Assembly (NCBI GenBank): GCA_031769625.1
Contig: JAUIMM010000202.1
Location: 7,364,001 to 7,428,000, forward strand
Length of the DNA stretch: 64,000 nt
DNA from: Taudactylus pleione
Taxonomy: Eukaryota; Chordata; Amphibia; Anura; Myobatrachidae
Direction: 5' to 3'
The position numbers were made by a program, and so were the translations under genes. The notes under the pieces are model-generated. The model ran no database searches. It worked only from the letters and a program-made list of their open reading frames with translations, and was not told where the DNA came from. Shown piece by piece: positions 1 to 11,698 of this stretch (position 1 is the first letter of the stretch; each line of letters begins with the position of its first letter).

Positions 1-890
1 AGCTAAGCCTCAATCTTTACAGAATGAGGCTCTCCTAAAAGGAGAAACAGTGCAAACACACCTACTAAAGATCCAGCGATGGCGGCAAGCCTCAAGTTAT
101 GATCCTTCTTCTGACAGGTAAGTGCTACTAGTGGACGTCATCAAGCAGACACTTCCTTCCAAAATACAGTGTATTCTTTGATCATCCAGAACTTTCATCA
201 TACTGATCCTGGAGCTCCATTGGGTCCCACGTAGTGAACACTGTCATTCCTCTGCAAATCACTAATGTCTCTATCTACTCAGCAAAATACTTCTAAGTTC
301 CATCTTGACTGTAGACAACATCAGCAGTGGAGATGAAGGCCAGCCATTTACCTCTTGGCATCAGGGTGGAGACCAAACAGTGGTCAAAGAAAGATTCCTT
401 CTAAACTGGTGTACTCTACCGCTGTATTACGATGCTTTATTATATTGTTTGGCATCATATTTACCTAATGTTATCTGCCATAGCATTTTGTCCCTATATA
501 AAATGTTGATGTATCACTGTTATGAATTGTTATCTGCTGCATTTTAACTTTATGTTTAACATTGTTATATATGTTATACACTTTTTACCTGTATGACATA
601 GTATAATGTGCTTATATTACCATCATGCATTGTCTATATTATTTGTACATTGCCGCAGTATTATGTTTTAAGATTAAATTGTAATGTAATAGTTATATGT
701 TGTTGACTTAAGCAAATTTGCATCTGTATATTGCATTGTTATGTATTATGTTAATATAATGTTATCTTTTGCAAAAATAGTGTTCAATAAATTTACGTAT
801 TGTGTTTATACATTGTTGTGTTGGAGTAAAGGGTCTTGATTCCCTGATTGGCTCAAAAATGGTTTAAATTTAAAATTGTGTTTCATAACT
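1..890 (+). repeat. Monomer M1 (890 bp)
   Basis: Head variant CAATCTTTACAGAATGAG with the inverted repeat CTCCT-AAA-AGGAG. TGACTCA is replaced by TCACTAA. The exon B frame is open (stop at 545-547). The CpG at 57-58 reads CA. Confidence 0.96.
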
Positions 891-1416
891 AGCTAAACAT
901 TAATCTTTACAGTTTGAGGCTTTCCAAAAATGTGAAACAGTGCAAACGCACCTGCTAAAGATCCAGCGATGGTGGAAAGCGTCACGGAATGACCCTTCTT
1001 CTGACAGGTAAGTGCTACTAATGGAAGTCATCAAGCAGACACTTCCTGCCAAAATACTGTGTATGCTTTGATCATTGAGAACTTTCATCCTACTGATTCT
1101 GGAGCTCCATGGGGTCCCACGTAGGGAACAGTGTCATTCCTCTGCAAATGACTCATGTCTCTATCTTCTCAGCAAAAGACTCTTATGTTCCATCTTGACT
1201 GTAGACAACATCAGCAGTGGAGAAGAAGGCCAGCCATTAACCTCTTGCCATCAGGGTGGAGACCAAACAGTGGTCAAAGAAAGATTCCTTCTAAATTGGT
1301 GTACTCTACCGCTGTATTACGGTACTTTATTACATTGTTTGGCATCATATTTACCTAATGTCATCTACCGTAGCATTTTGTCCCTATATAAAATTTTTAA
1401 ATGGTGTTTCATAACT
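891..1416 (+). repeat. Monomer M2, internally deleted (526 bp)
   Basis: About 364 bp are missing between the TATATAAAA (1386-1394) and the AAATGGTGTTTC next to the following monomer. The AT-rich tail, AATAAA, GT-rich element and ATTGG are gone. Exon A, donor, acceptor and most of exon B remain. Confidence 0.96.
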
Positions 1417-2305
1417 AGCTAAGCCTTAATCTTTACAGTTTGAGGCTTTCCTAAAAGGAGAAACAGTGCAAACGCACCTGCTAAAGATCCAGCGATGGCG
1501 GCAAACCTCACGGAATGATCCTTCTTCTGACAGGTAAGTGCTACTAATGGAAGTCATCAAGCAGACACTTCCTGCCAAAATACTGTGTATGCTTTGATCA
1601 TCCAGAACTTTCATCCTACTGATCCTGGAGCTCCATGGGGTCCCACGTAGTGAACACTGTCATTCCTCTGCAAATGACTCATGTCTCTATCTTCTCAGCA
1701 AAAGACTCCTAAGTTCCATCTTCACTGTAGACAACATCAGCAGTGGAGAAGAAGGCCAGCCATTTACCTCTTGGCATCAGGGTGGAGACGAAACAGTGGT
1801 CAAAGAAAGATTCCTTCTAAATTGGTGTACTCTACCGCTGTATTATGATGCTTTATTACATTGTTTGGCATCATATTTACCTAATGTTATCTGCCATAGC
1901 ATTTTGTCCCTATAAAAATGTTGATGTATCACTGTTATCAATTGTTATCCGCTGCTTTTTAACTTTATGTTTAACATTGTTATATATGTTATACACTTTT
2001 TACCTGTGTGACATAGTATAATGTGTTAATATTACCATCATGCATTGTCTATATTATTTGTACATTGCCGCAGTATTATGTTTTAAGATTAAATTGTAAT
2101 GTAATAGTTATGTGTTGTTGACTTAAGCACATTTGCCTCTGTATATAGCATTGTTATGTATTATGTTAATATAATGTTATCTTTTGCAAAAATAGTGTTC
2201 AATAAATTTACGTATTGTGTTTATACATTGTTGTGTTGGAGTAAAGGGTCTTGATTCCCTGCTTGGCGCAAAAGTGGCTTAAATTTAAAATGGTGTTTCC
2301 TGACT
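1417..2305 (+). repeat. Monomer M3 (889 bp)
   Basis: The TATA region reads CTATAAAAATG, one nt short, which frameshifts exon B. GACGA replaces GACCA in the stem. It ends TTTCCTGACTAGC instead of TTTCATAACTAGC, losing the TAAC branch-like core for M4. Confidence 0.96.
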
Positions 2306-3195
2306 AGCTAAGCCTCAATCTTTACAGAATGAGGCTCTCCTAAAAGGAGAAACAGTGCAAACACACCTAATAAAGATCCAGCGATGGCGGCAAGCCTCAA
2401 GTTATGATCCTTCTTCTGACAGGTAAGTGCTACTAGTGGACGTCATCAAGCAGACACTTCCTTCCAAAATACAGTGTATTCTTTGATCATCCAGAACTTT
2501 CATCATACTGATCCTGGAGCTCCATTGGTTCCCACTTTGTGAACACTGTCATTCCTCTGCAAATGATTCATGTCTCTATCTTCTCAGCAAAAGACTCCTA
2601 AGTTCCATCTTGACTGTAGACAACATCAGCAGTAGAGAAGAAGGCCAGCCATTTACCTCTTTGCATCAGGGTGGAGACCAAACAGTGGTCAAAGAAAGAT
2701 TCCTTCTAAATTGGTGTACTCTACCGCTGTATTACCACGCTTTATTACATTGTTTGGCATCATATTTACCTAATGTTATCTGCCGTAGCATTTTGTCCAA
2801 ATATAAAATGTTGATGTATCACTGTTATGAATTGTTATCTGCTGCATTTTAACTTTATGTTTAACATTGTTATATATGTTATACACTTTTTACCTGTATG
2901 ACATAGTATAATGTGCTAATATTACCATCATGCATTGTCTATATTATTTGTACATTGCCGCAGTATTATGTTTTAAGATTAAATTGTAATGTAATAGTTA
3001 TATGTTGATGACTTAAGCATATTTGCCTCTGTATATAGCATTGTTATGTATTATGTTAATACAATGTTATCATTTGCAAAAACAGTGTTCAATAAATTAA
3101 TGTATTGTGTTTATACATTGTTGTGTTGGAGAAAAGGGTCTTGATTCCCTGATTGGCTCAAAAATGGCTTAAATTTAAAATGGTGTTTCATAACT
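2306..3195 (+). repeat. Monomer M4 (890 bp)
   Basis: GAATGAG head as in M1. The TATA box is changed to CAAATATAAAATG. The CCACTTTGTGAACAC variant lies in the intron-like segment. Confidence 0.96.
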
Positions 3196-4085
3196 AGCTA
3201 AGCCTTAATCTTTACAGTTTGAGGCTTTCCAAAAAAGAGAAACAGTGCAAACGCACCTGCTAAAGATCCAGCGATGGCGGCAAACCTCACGGAATGATCC
3301 TTCTTCTGACAGGTAAGTGCTACTAATGGAAGTCATCAAGCAGACACTTCCTGCCAAAATACTGTATATGCTTTGATCATCCAGAACTTTCATCCTACTG
3401 ATCCTGGAGCTCCATGGGGTCCCACGTAGTGAACACTGTCATTCCTCTGCAAATGACTCAGGTCTCTATCTTCTCAGCAAAAGACTCCTAAGTTCCATCT
3501 TGACTGTAGACAACATCAGCAGTGGAGAAGAAGGCCAGCCATTTGCCTCTTGGCATCAGGGTGGAGACCAAACAGTGGTCAAAGAAAGATTCCTTCTAAA
3601 TTGGTGTACTCTACCGCTGTATTATGACGCTTTATTACATTGTTTGGCTTCATATTTACCTAATGTTATCTGCCATAGCATTTTGTCCCTATATAAAATG
3701 TTGATGTATCACTGTTATGAATTGTTATCTGCTGCATTTTAACTTTATGTTTAACATTGTTATATATGTTATACACTTTTTACCTGTATGACATAGTATA
3801 ATGTGCTTATATTGCCATCATGCATTGTCTATGTTATTTGTACATTGCCGCAGTATTATGTTTTAAGATTAAATTGTAATGTAATAGTTATATGTTGTTG
3901 ACTTAAGCATATTTGCCTCTGTATTTACCATTGTTATGTATTATGTTAATACAATGTTATCATTTGCAAAAACAGTGTTCAATAAATTAATGTATTGTGT
4001 TTATACATTGTTGTGTTGGATTAAAGGGTCTTGATTCCCTGATTTGCTCAAAAATGTCTTAAATTTAAAATGGTGTTTTATAACT
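3196..4085 (+). repeat. Monomer M5 (890 bp)
   Basis: Common TTTGAG head with CCAAAAAAGAG. ATTGG is changed to ATTTG near 4042. Its last ~320 bp begin the 3,560-bp block. Confidence 0.96.
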
Positions 4086-4975
4086 AGCTAAGCCTCAATC
4101 TTTACAGAATGAGGCTCTCCTAAAAGGAGAAACAGTGCAAACGCACCTACTAAAGATCCAGCGATGGCGGCAAACCTCAAGGAATGATCCTTCTTCTGAC
4201 AGGTAAGTGCTACTAATGGATGTCATCAAGCAGACACTTCCTGCGAAAATATTGTGTATTCTTTGATCATCCAGAACTTTCATCCTACTGATCCAGGAGC
4301 TCCATGGTGTCCCAAGTAGTGAACACTGTCATTCCTCTGCAAACGACTCATGTCTCTATCTTCTCAGCAAAAGACTCCTAAGTTCCATCTTGACTGTAGA
4401 CAAGATCAGCAGTGGAGAAGAAGGCCAGCCAATTACCTCTTGGCATCAGGGTGGAGACCAAACAGTGGTCAAGGAAAGATTCCTTCTAAATTGGTGTACT
4501 CTACCGCTGTAATACGACACTTTATTATATTGTTTGGCCTCATATTTACCTAATGTTATCTGCCGTAACATTTTGTCCCTATATAAAATGTTGATGTATC
4601 ACTGTTATGAATTGTTATCTGCTGCATTTTAACTTTATGTTTAACATTGTTATAAATGTTATACACTTTTTACCTGTTTGACATACTATAATGTGCTTAA
4701 ATTACCATCATGCATTGTCTATATTATTTGTACATTGCCGCAGTTTTATGTTTTAAGATTAAATTGTAATGTAATAGTTATATGTTGTTGACTTAAGCAC
4801 ATTTGTCTCTGTATATAGCATTGTTATGTATTATGTTAATACAATGTTATCTTTTGCAAAAATAGTGTTCAATAGATTAATGTATTGTGTTTATACATTA
4901 TTGTGTTGGAGAAAAGAGTCTTGATTCCCTGATTGGCTCAAAAATAGCTTAAATTTGAAATGGTGTTTCATAACT
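4086..4975 (+). repeat. Monomer M6 (890 bp)
   Basis: GAATGAG head. TAA stop in the exon B frame at 4510-4512. Poly(A) signal reads AATAGA. Confidence 0.96.
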
Positions 4976-5865
4976 AGCTAAGCCTTAATCTTTACAGTTT
5001 GAGGCTTTCCAAAAAGGAGAAACAGTGCAAACGCACCTGCTAAAGATCCAGCGATGGCGGCAAACCTAACGGAATGATCCTTCTTGAGACAGGTAAGTGC
5101 TACTAATGGAAGTCATCAAGCAGACACTTCCTGCCAAAATACTGTGTATGCTTTGATCATCCAGAACTTTCATCCTACTGATCCCGGAGCTCCATGGGGT
5201 CCCACGTAGTGAACACTGTCATTCCTCTGCAAATGACTCATGTCTCTATCTTCTCAGCAAAAGACTTCTAAGTTGCATCTTGACTGTAGACAACATCAGC
5301 AGTGGAGAAGAAGGCCAGCCATTTACCTCTTGGCATCTGGGTGGAAACCAAACAGTGGTCAAAGAAAGATTCCTTCTAAATTGGTGTTCTCTACTGCTGT
5401 ATTACGACACTTTATTATATTGTTTGGCATCATATTTACCTAATGTTATCTGCCGTAGCATTTTGTCCCTATATAAAATGTTGATGTATCACTGTTATGA
5501 ATTGTTATCTGCTGCATTTTAACTTTATGTTTAACATTGTTATAAATGTTATACACTTTTTACCTGTTTGACATACTATAATGTGCTTAAATTACCATCA
5601 TGCATTTTCTATATTATTTGTACATTGCCGCAGTTTTATGTTTTAAGATTAAATTGTAATGTAATAGTTATATGTTGTTGACTTAAGCACATTTGTCTCT
5701 GTATATAGCATTGTTATGTATTATGTTAATACAATGTTATCTTTTGCAAAAGTAGAGTTCAATAAATTAATGTATTGTTTTTATACATTGTTGTGTTGGA
5801 GAAAAGGGTCTTGATTCCCTGATTGGCTCAAAAGTAGCTTAAATTTAAAATTGTGTTTCATAACT
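4976..5865 (+). repeat. Monomer M7 (890 bp)
   Basis: Exon A ends CTTGAGACAG, placing TGA (5085-5087) in the spliced frame. Exon B has the L-G-G-N variant, which breaks the GACCA stem. Confidence 0.96.
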
Positions 5866-6755
5866 AGCTAAGCCTTAATCTTTACAGTTTAAGGCTTTCC
5901 AAAAAGGAGAAACAGTGCAAACGCACCTGCTAAAGATCCAGCGATGGCGGCAAACCTCACGGATTGATCCTTCTTGTGACAGGTAAGTGCTACTAATGGA
6001 AGTCATCAAGCAGATACTTCCTGCCAAAATACTGTGTATGCTTTGATCATCCAGAACTTTCATCCTACTGAAACTGGAGCTCCATGGGGTTCCACATAGT
6101 GAACACTGTCATACCTCTGCAAATAACTCAGGTCTCTATCTTCTCAAAAAAATACTCCTAAGTTCCATCTTGACTGTAGACAAGATCAGCAGTGGAGAAG
6201 AAGGCCAGCCATTTACCTCTTGGCATCAGGGTGGAGACCAAACAGTGGTCAAAGAAAGATTCCTTCTAAATTGGTGTACTCTACCGCTGTATTACGACAC
6301 ATTATTACATTGTTTGGCATCATATTTACCTAATGTTATCTGCCGTAGCATTTTGTCCCTATATAACATGTTGATGTAGCACTGCTATGAATTGTTATCT
6401 GCTGCATTTTAACTTTATGTTTAACATTGTTGTATATGTTATACACTTTTTACCTGTATGACATAGTATAATGTGCTTATATTACCATCATGCATTGTCT
6501 ATATTATTTGCACATTGCCGCAGTATTATGTTTTAAGATTAATTTGTAATATAATATTCATATGTTGTTGACTTAATCATATTTACCTCTGTATAAAGCA
6601 TTGTTTTGTATTATGTTAATACAATGTTATCGTTTGGAAAAAAAATTTTCAATAAATTAATGTATTGTGTTTATACATTGTTGTGTTGGCGAAAAGGGTC
6701 TTGATTCCCTGATTGGCTCAAAAATAGCTTAAATTTAAAATGGTGTTTCATAACT
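5866..6755 (+). repeat. Monomer M8 (890 bp)
   Basis: The second acceptor reads TCTCAAAAAAA, with AG lost. TATA reads TATATAACA. TAG at 6377-6379 truncates exon B by 11 codons. Confidence 0.96.
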
Positions 6756-7645
6756 AGCTAAGCCTTAATCTTTACAGTTTGAGGCTTTCCAAAAAGGAGA
6801 AACAGTGCAAACGCACCTGCTAAAGATCCAGCGATGGCGGCAAACCTCACAGAATGATCCTTCTTCTAACAGGTAAGTGCTACTAATGGACGTCATCAAG
6901 CAGACACTTCCTGCCAAAATACTGGGTATGGTTTGATCATCCTGAACTTTCATCCTACTGATCCCGGAGCTCCATGGGGTCCCACGTAGTGAACACTGTC
7001 ATTCCACTGCATATGACTCATGTCTCTATCTTCTCAGAAAAAGACTCCTAAGTTCCATCTTGACTGTAGACAACATCAGCAGTGGAGAAGAAGGCCAGCC
7101 ATTTACCTCTTGGCATCAGGGTGGAGACCAAAAAGTGGTCAAAGAAAGATTCCTTCTAAATTGGTGTACTATACCGCTGTATTACGACACTTTATTATAT
7201 TGTTTGGCATCATATTTACCTAATGTTATCTGCCGTAGCATTTTGTCCCTATATAAAATGTTGATGTATCACTGTTATGAATTGTTATCTGCTGCATTTT
7301 AACTTTATGTTTAACATTGTTATCTATGTTATACACTTTTTACCTGTATGACATAGTATAATGTGCTTATATTGCCATCATGCATTGTCTATGTTATTTG
7401 TACATTGCCGCAGTATTATGTTTTAAGATTAAATTGTAATGTAATAGTTATATGTTGTTGACTTAAGCATATTTGCCTCTGTATTTACCATTGTTATGTA
7501 TTATGTTAATACAATGTTATCATTTGCAAAAACAGTGTTCAATAAATTAATGTATTGTGTTTATACATTGTTGTGTTGGATTAAAGGGTCTTGATTCCCT
7601 GATTTGCTCAAAAATGTCTTAAATTTAAAATGGTGTTTTATAACT
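6756..7645 (+). repeat. Monomer M9 (890 bp), mosaic
   Basis: The first ~570 bp match M13. The tail matches M5, including ATTTG in place of ATTGG. The switch marks the duplication junction. Confidence 0.96.
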
Positions 7646-8535
7646 AGCTAAGCCTCAATCTTTACAGAATGAGGCTCTCCTAAAAGGAGAAACAGTGCAA
7701 ACGCACCTACTAAAGATCCAGCGATGGCGGCAAACCTCAAGGAATGATCCTTCTTCTGACAGGTAAGTGCTACTAATGGATGTCATCAAGCAGACACTTC
7801 CTGCGAAAATATTGTGTATTCTTTGATCATCCAGAACTTTCATCCTACTGATCCAGGAGCTCCATGGTGTCCCAAGTAGTGAACACTGTCATTCCTCTGC
7901 AAACGACTCATGTCTCTATCTTCTCAGCAAAAGACTCCTAAGTTCCATCTTGACTGTAGACAAGATCAGCAGTGGAGAAGAAGGCCAGCCAATTACCTCT
8001 TGGCATCAGGGTGGAGACCAAACAGTGGTCAAGGAAAGATTCCTTCTAAATTGGTGTACTCTACCGCTGTAATACGACACTTTATTATATTGTTTGGCCT
8101 CATATTTACCTAATGTTATCTGCCGTAACATTTTGTCCCTATATAAAATGTTGATGTATCACTGTTATGAATTGTTATCTGCTGCATTTTAACTTTATGT
8201 TTAACATTGTTATAAATGTTATACACTTTTTACCTGTTTGACATACTATAATGTGCTTAAATTACCATCATGCATTGTCTATATTATTTGTACATTGCCG
8301 CAGTTTTATGTTTTAAGATTAAATTGTAATGTAATAGTTATATGTTGTTGACTTAAGCACATTTGTCTCTGTATATAGCATTGTTATGTATTATGTTAAT
8401 ACAATGTTATCTTTTGCAAAAATAGTGTTCAATAGATTAATGTATTGTGTTTATACATTATTGTGTTGGAGAAAAGAGTCTTGATTCCCTGATTGGCTCA
8501 AAAATAGCTTAAATTTGAAATGGTGTTTCATAACT
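7646..8535 (+). repeat. Monomer M10 (890 bp)
   Basis: Copy of M6, with the same in-frame TAA (8070-8072) and AATAGA. No difference seen by eye. Confidence 0.96.
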
Positions 8536-9425
8536 AGCTAAGCCTTAATCTTTACAGTTTGAGGCTTTCCAAAAAGGAGAAACAGTGCAAACGCACCTGC
8601 TAAAGATCCAGCGATGGCGGCAAACCTAACGGAATGATCCTTCTTGAGACAGGTAAGTGCTACTAATGGAAGTCATCAAGCAGACACTTCCTGCCAAAAT
8701 ACTGTGTATGCTTTGATCATCCAGAACTTTCATCCTACTGATCCCGGAGCTCCATGGGGTCCCACGTAGTGAACACTGTCATTCCTCTGCAAATGACTCA
8801 TGTCTCTATCTTCTCAGCAAAAGACTTCTAAGTTGCATCTTGACTGTAGACAACATCAGCAGTGGAGAAGAAGGCCAGCCATTTACCTCTTGGCATCTGG
8901 GTGGAAACCAAACAGTGGTCAAAGAAAGATTCCTTCTAAATTGGTGTTCTCTACTGCTGTATTACGACACTTTATTATATTGTTTGGCATCATATTTACC
9001 TAATGTTATCTGCCGTAGCATTTTGTCCCTATATAAAATGTTGATGTATCACTGTTATGAATTGTTATCTGCTGCATTTTAACTTTATGTTTAACATTGT
9101 TATAAATGTTATACACTTTTTACCTGTTTGACATACTATAATGTGCTTAAATTACCATCATGCATTTTCTATATTATTTGTACATTGCCGCAGTTTTATG
9201 TTTTAAGATTAAATTGTAATGTAATAGTTATATGTTGTTGACTTAAGCACATTTGTCTCTGTATATAGCATTGTTATGTATTATGTTAATACAATGTTAT
9301 CTTTTGCAAAAGTAGAGTTCAATAAATTAATGTATTGTTTTTATACATTGTTGTGTTGGAGAAAAGGGTCTTGATTCCCTGATTGGCTCAAAAGTAGCTT
9401 AAATTTAAAATTGTGTTTCATAACT
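8536..9425 (+). repeat. Monomer M11 (890 bp)
   Basis: Copy of M7, with the same TGA at the exon A end (8645-8647). Confidence 0.96.
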
Positions 9426-10315
9426 AGCTAAGCCTTAATCTTTACAGTTTAAGGCTTTCCAAAAAGGAGAAACAGTGCAAACGCACCTGCTAAAGATCCA
9501 GCGATGGCGGCAAACCTCACGGATTGATCCTTCTTGTGACAGGTAAGTGCTACTAATGGAAGTCATCAAGCAGATACTTCCTGCCAAAATACTGTGTATG
9601 CTTTGATCATCCAGAACTTTCATCCTACTGAACCTGGAGCTCCATGGGGTTCCACATAGTGAACACTGTCATACCTCTGCAAATAACTCAGGTCTCTATC
9701 TTCTCAAAAAAAGACTCCTAAGTTCCATCTTGACTGTAGACAAGATCAGCAGTGGAGAAGAAGGCCAGCCATTTACCTCTTGGCATCAGGGTGGAGACCA
9801 AACAGTGGTCAAAGAAAGATTCCTTCTAAATTGGTGTACTCTACCGCTGTATTACGACACATTATTACATTGTTTGGCATCATATTTACCTAATGTTATC
9901 TGCCGTAGCATTTTGTCCCTATATAACATGTTGATGTAGCACTGCTATGAATTGTTATCTGCTGCATTTTAACTTTATGTTTAACATTGTTGTATATGTT
10001 ATACACTTTTTACCTGTATGACATAGTATAATGTGCTTATATTACCATCATGCATTGTCTATATTATTTGCACATTGCCGCAGTATTATGTTTTAAGATT
10101 AAATTGTAATATAATATTCATATGTTGTTGACTTAATCATATTTACCTCTGTATAAAGCATTGTTTTGTATTATGTTAATACAATGTTATCGTTTGGAAA
10201 AAAAAATTTCAATAAATTAATGTATTGTGTTTATACATTGTTGTGTTGGCGAAAAGGGTCTTGATTCCCTGATTGGCTCAAAAATAGCTTAAATTTAAAA
10301 TGGTGTTTCATAACT
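9426..10315 (+). repeat. Monomer M12 (890 bp)
   Basis: Copy of M8 with four of the five differences between the blocks (9633, 9713, 10103, 10206). Confidence 0.96.
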
Positions 10316-11204
10316 AGCTAAGCCTTAATCTTTACAGTTTGAGGCTTTCCAAAAAGGAGAAACAGTGCAAACGCACCTGCTAAAGATCCAGCGATGGCGG
10401 CAAACCTCACAGAATGATCCTTCTTCTAACAGGTAAGTGCTACTAATGGACGTCATCAAGCAGACACTTCCTGCCAAAATACTGGGTATGGTTTGATCAT
10501 CCTGAACTTTCATCCTACTGATCCCGGAGCTCCATGGGGTCCCACGTAGTGAACACTGTCATTCCACTGCATATGACTCATGTCTCTATCTTCTCAGCAA
10601 AAGACTCCTAAGTTCCATCTTGACTGTAGACAACATCAGCAGTGGAGAAGAAGGCCAGCCATTTACCTCTTGGCATCAGGGTGGAGACCAAAAAGTGGTC
10701 AAAGAAAGATTCCTTCTAAATTGGTGTACTATACCGCTGTATTACGACACTTTATTATATTGTTTGGCATCATATTTACCTAATGTTATCTGCCGTAGCA
10801 TTTTGTCCCTATATAAAATGTTGATGTATCACTGTTATGAATTGTTATCTGCTGCATTTTAACTTTATGTTTAACATTGTTATCTATGTTATACACTTTT
10901 TACCTGTATGACATAGTATAATGTGCATATATTACCATCATGCATTGTCTATATTATTTGTACATTGCAGCAGTATTATGTTTTAAGATTAAATTGTTAT
11001 GTAATAGTTATATGTTGTTGACTTAAGCACATTTGCCTCTGTATATAGCATTGTTATGTATTATGTTAATACAATGTTATCGTTTACAAAAAAGTGTTCA
11101 ATAAATTAATGTATTGTGTTTATACATTGTTGTGTTGGAGAAAAGGGTCTTGAATCCCTGATTGGCTCAAAAATGGTTTAAATTTAAAATGGTGTTTCAT
11201 AACT
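10316..11204 (+). repeat. Monomer M13 (889 bp)
   Basis: Starts as M9 and then has its own tail (GTGCATATATT, TTGCAGCAG). First monomer of the 5,335-bp block. Confidence 0.96.
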
Positions 11205-11224
11205 AGCTAAGCCTTAATCTTTAC

Positions 11225-11226
11225 AG
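11225..11226 (+). promoter_or_regulatory. Reference monomer M14: first acceptor-like site (TTTACAG)
   Basis: The motif is AATCTTTACAG, ending in AG. A TAAC core with its A at 11202 lies 24 nt upstream, a normal branch-point spacing. An in-frame TAA (11215-11217) sits just before the acceptor in the frame that is open downstream. TTTACAG is present in nearly every monomer, as AATGTTTACAG in M42, M54, M62 and M67. This is a consensus match only; splicing is inferred. Confidence 0.45.
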
Positions 11227-11321
11227 TTTGAGGCTTTCCAAAAAGGAGAAACAGTGCAAACTCACCTGCTAAAGATCCAGCGATGGCGGCAAACCTCACG
11301 GAATGATCCTTCTTGTGACAG
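11227..11321 (+). other. Reference monomer M14: 95-nt exon-like segment (exon A)
   Basis: This segment is bounded by an acceptor-like TTTACAG and a perfect CAG|GTAAGT donor, the layout of an internal exon. It is open in the frame beginning TTT GAG GCT (F-E-A-F-Q-K-G-E). In another frame it holds an ATG mini-ORF. The same open frame persists in most monomers, but M7 and M11 carry TGA near its 3' end (5085-5087 and 8645-8647), and M38 carries TAA (32543-32545). It could equally be noncoding. Confidence 0.4.
11283..11306 (+). other. Reference monomer M14: 7-codon ATG mini-ORF in good initiation context
   Basis: The ATG is in GCGATGG, with G at -3 and G at +4, a strong vertebrate-type context. 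It reads M-A-A-N-L-T-E and stops at TGA. Length and stop position are the same in nearly all monomers even though codons vary (GAATGA, TTATGA and GATTGA all keep the stop). M53 loses the start (ATA). If transcribed it would act as a short upstream ORF. It is too short to argue for a product. Confidence 0.3.
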
Positions 11322-11327
11322 GTAAGT
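11319..11327 (+). promoter_or_regulatory. Reference monomer M14: consensus 5' splice donor CAG|GTAAGT
   Basis: A nine-of-nine match to the eukaryotic donor consensus. I found GTAAGT in every complete monomer. The only exon-side change is CAT|GTAAGT in M41. M15, M21, M26 and M28 have GTAAGTCC in place of GTAAGTGC, outside the core. It is the most constant functional-looking motif in the array. Confidence 0.5.
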
Positions 11328-11462
11328 GCTACTAATGGAAGTCATCAAGCAGATACTTCCTGCCAAAATACTGTGTATGCTTTGATCATCCAGAACTTTC
11401 ATCCTAATGAACCTGGAGCTCCATGGGGTCCCACATAGTGAACACTGTCATTCCTCTGCAAA

Positions 11463-11469
11463 TGACTCA
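11463..11469 (+). promoter_or_regulatory. Reference monomer M14: AP-1-like heptamer TGACTCA
   Basis: A perfect TGASTCA match, present in many monomers. It is lost by single changes in others: TGACACA in M25, M32, M34, M46 and M70; TGATTCA in M38, M43, M50, M55, M59, M64 and M68; TGTCTCA in M15, M21, M26 and M28. A seven-base match is weak evidence for binding. Confidence 0.2.
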
Positions 11470-11484
11470 TGTCTCTATCTTCTC

Positions 11485-11486
11485 AG
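11485..11486 (+). promoter_or_regulatory. Reference monomer M14: second acceptor-like site (TCTTCTCAG)
   Basis: The context is TCTCTATCTTCTCAG|CAAAAG, a good pyrimidine tract plus CAG. It is polymorphic: 26 of 73 monomers by my count read CAAC or CAAA here and lose the AG, leaving the next AG about 6-7 nt downstream (CAACAAAAG). The six 28-nt-deletion monomers read CATTCCACAG instead. Confidence 0.4.
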
Positions 11487-11574
11487 CAAAAGACTCCTAA
11501 GTTCCATCTTGACTGTAGACAACATCAGCAGTGGAGAAGAAGGCCAGCCATTTACCTCTTGGCATCAGGGTGGA

Positions 11575-11589
11575 GACCAAACAGTGGTC
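11575..11589 (+). other. Reference monomer M14: perfect 5-bp inverted repeat GACCA-AACAG-TGGTC
   Basis: A 5-bp stem with a 5-nt loop inside the exon B segment. It is kept in most monomers and broken in the AACCA variants (M7, M11, M16, M22, M27, M29), in M3 (GACGA) and in M71. Short stems like this occur by chance; no function is claimed. Confidence 0.25.
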
Positions 11590-11698
11590 AAAGAAAGATT
11601 CCTTCTAAATTGGTGTACTCTACCGCAGTATTACGACACATTATTACATTGTTTGGCATCATATTTACCTAATGTTATCTGCCGTAGAATTTTGTCCC

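Larger units (their letters stand above)
3765..7324 (+). repeat. Four-monomer block, copy 1 (period 3,560)
   Basis: It spans the tail of M5 through most of M9. Comparison with copy 2 at +3,560 shows five differences: 6073 A/C, 6153 T/G, 6543 T/A, 6646 T/A and 7038 A/C. Shared rare markers include the TAA at 4510, the TGA at 5085 and the TAG at 6377. Confidence 0.92.
7325..10925 (+). repeat. Four-monomer block, copy 2 (period 3,560)
   Basis: It carries the same ordered series of variant monomers as copy 1 (M10-M13 repeat M6-M9). The junction lies within 7325-7366, where M9 switches from the TATCTATG variant shared with M13 to the ATTGCCATC variant shared with M5. Confidence 0.92.
11322..11486 (+). 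other. Reference monomer M14: 165-nt intron-like segment
   Basis: It runs from GTAAGT to TCTATCTTCTCAG, with a pyrimidine-rich stretch before the AG. Six monomers lose 28 nt at its 3' end. In this frame it is open from about 11398, so an unspliced ORF running into exon B also exists. The intron is therefore not needed to keep the frame open. Confidence 0.35.

Noticed and set aside
305..547. Recurring 80-codon open frames (T-V-D-N-I-S-S-G-E-E-G type) as protein-coding genes
   Set aside because: Their nominal first codon is TTG, which is not a normal eukaryotic start. They have no ATG until near the end, lie inside every repeat monomer, and show a neutral-looking substitution pattern. Kept only as part of the exon B hypothesis.
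1155..1358. 67-codon ATG frame (M-S-L-S-S-Q-Q-K-T) overlapping exon B
   Set aside because: The ATG is lost in the many monomers with CTCAGG in place of CTCATG, and the frame overlaps another frame of similar openness. No family resemblance.
1426..1614. 62-codon minus-strand ATG frame across exon A and the intron-like segment
   Set aside because: Destroyed by a TAG in all monomers with CATCTAGCAG. Its ACTTACCTG run is simply the complement of the donor site and not an snRNA. No protein family recognised.
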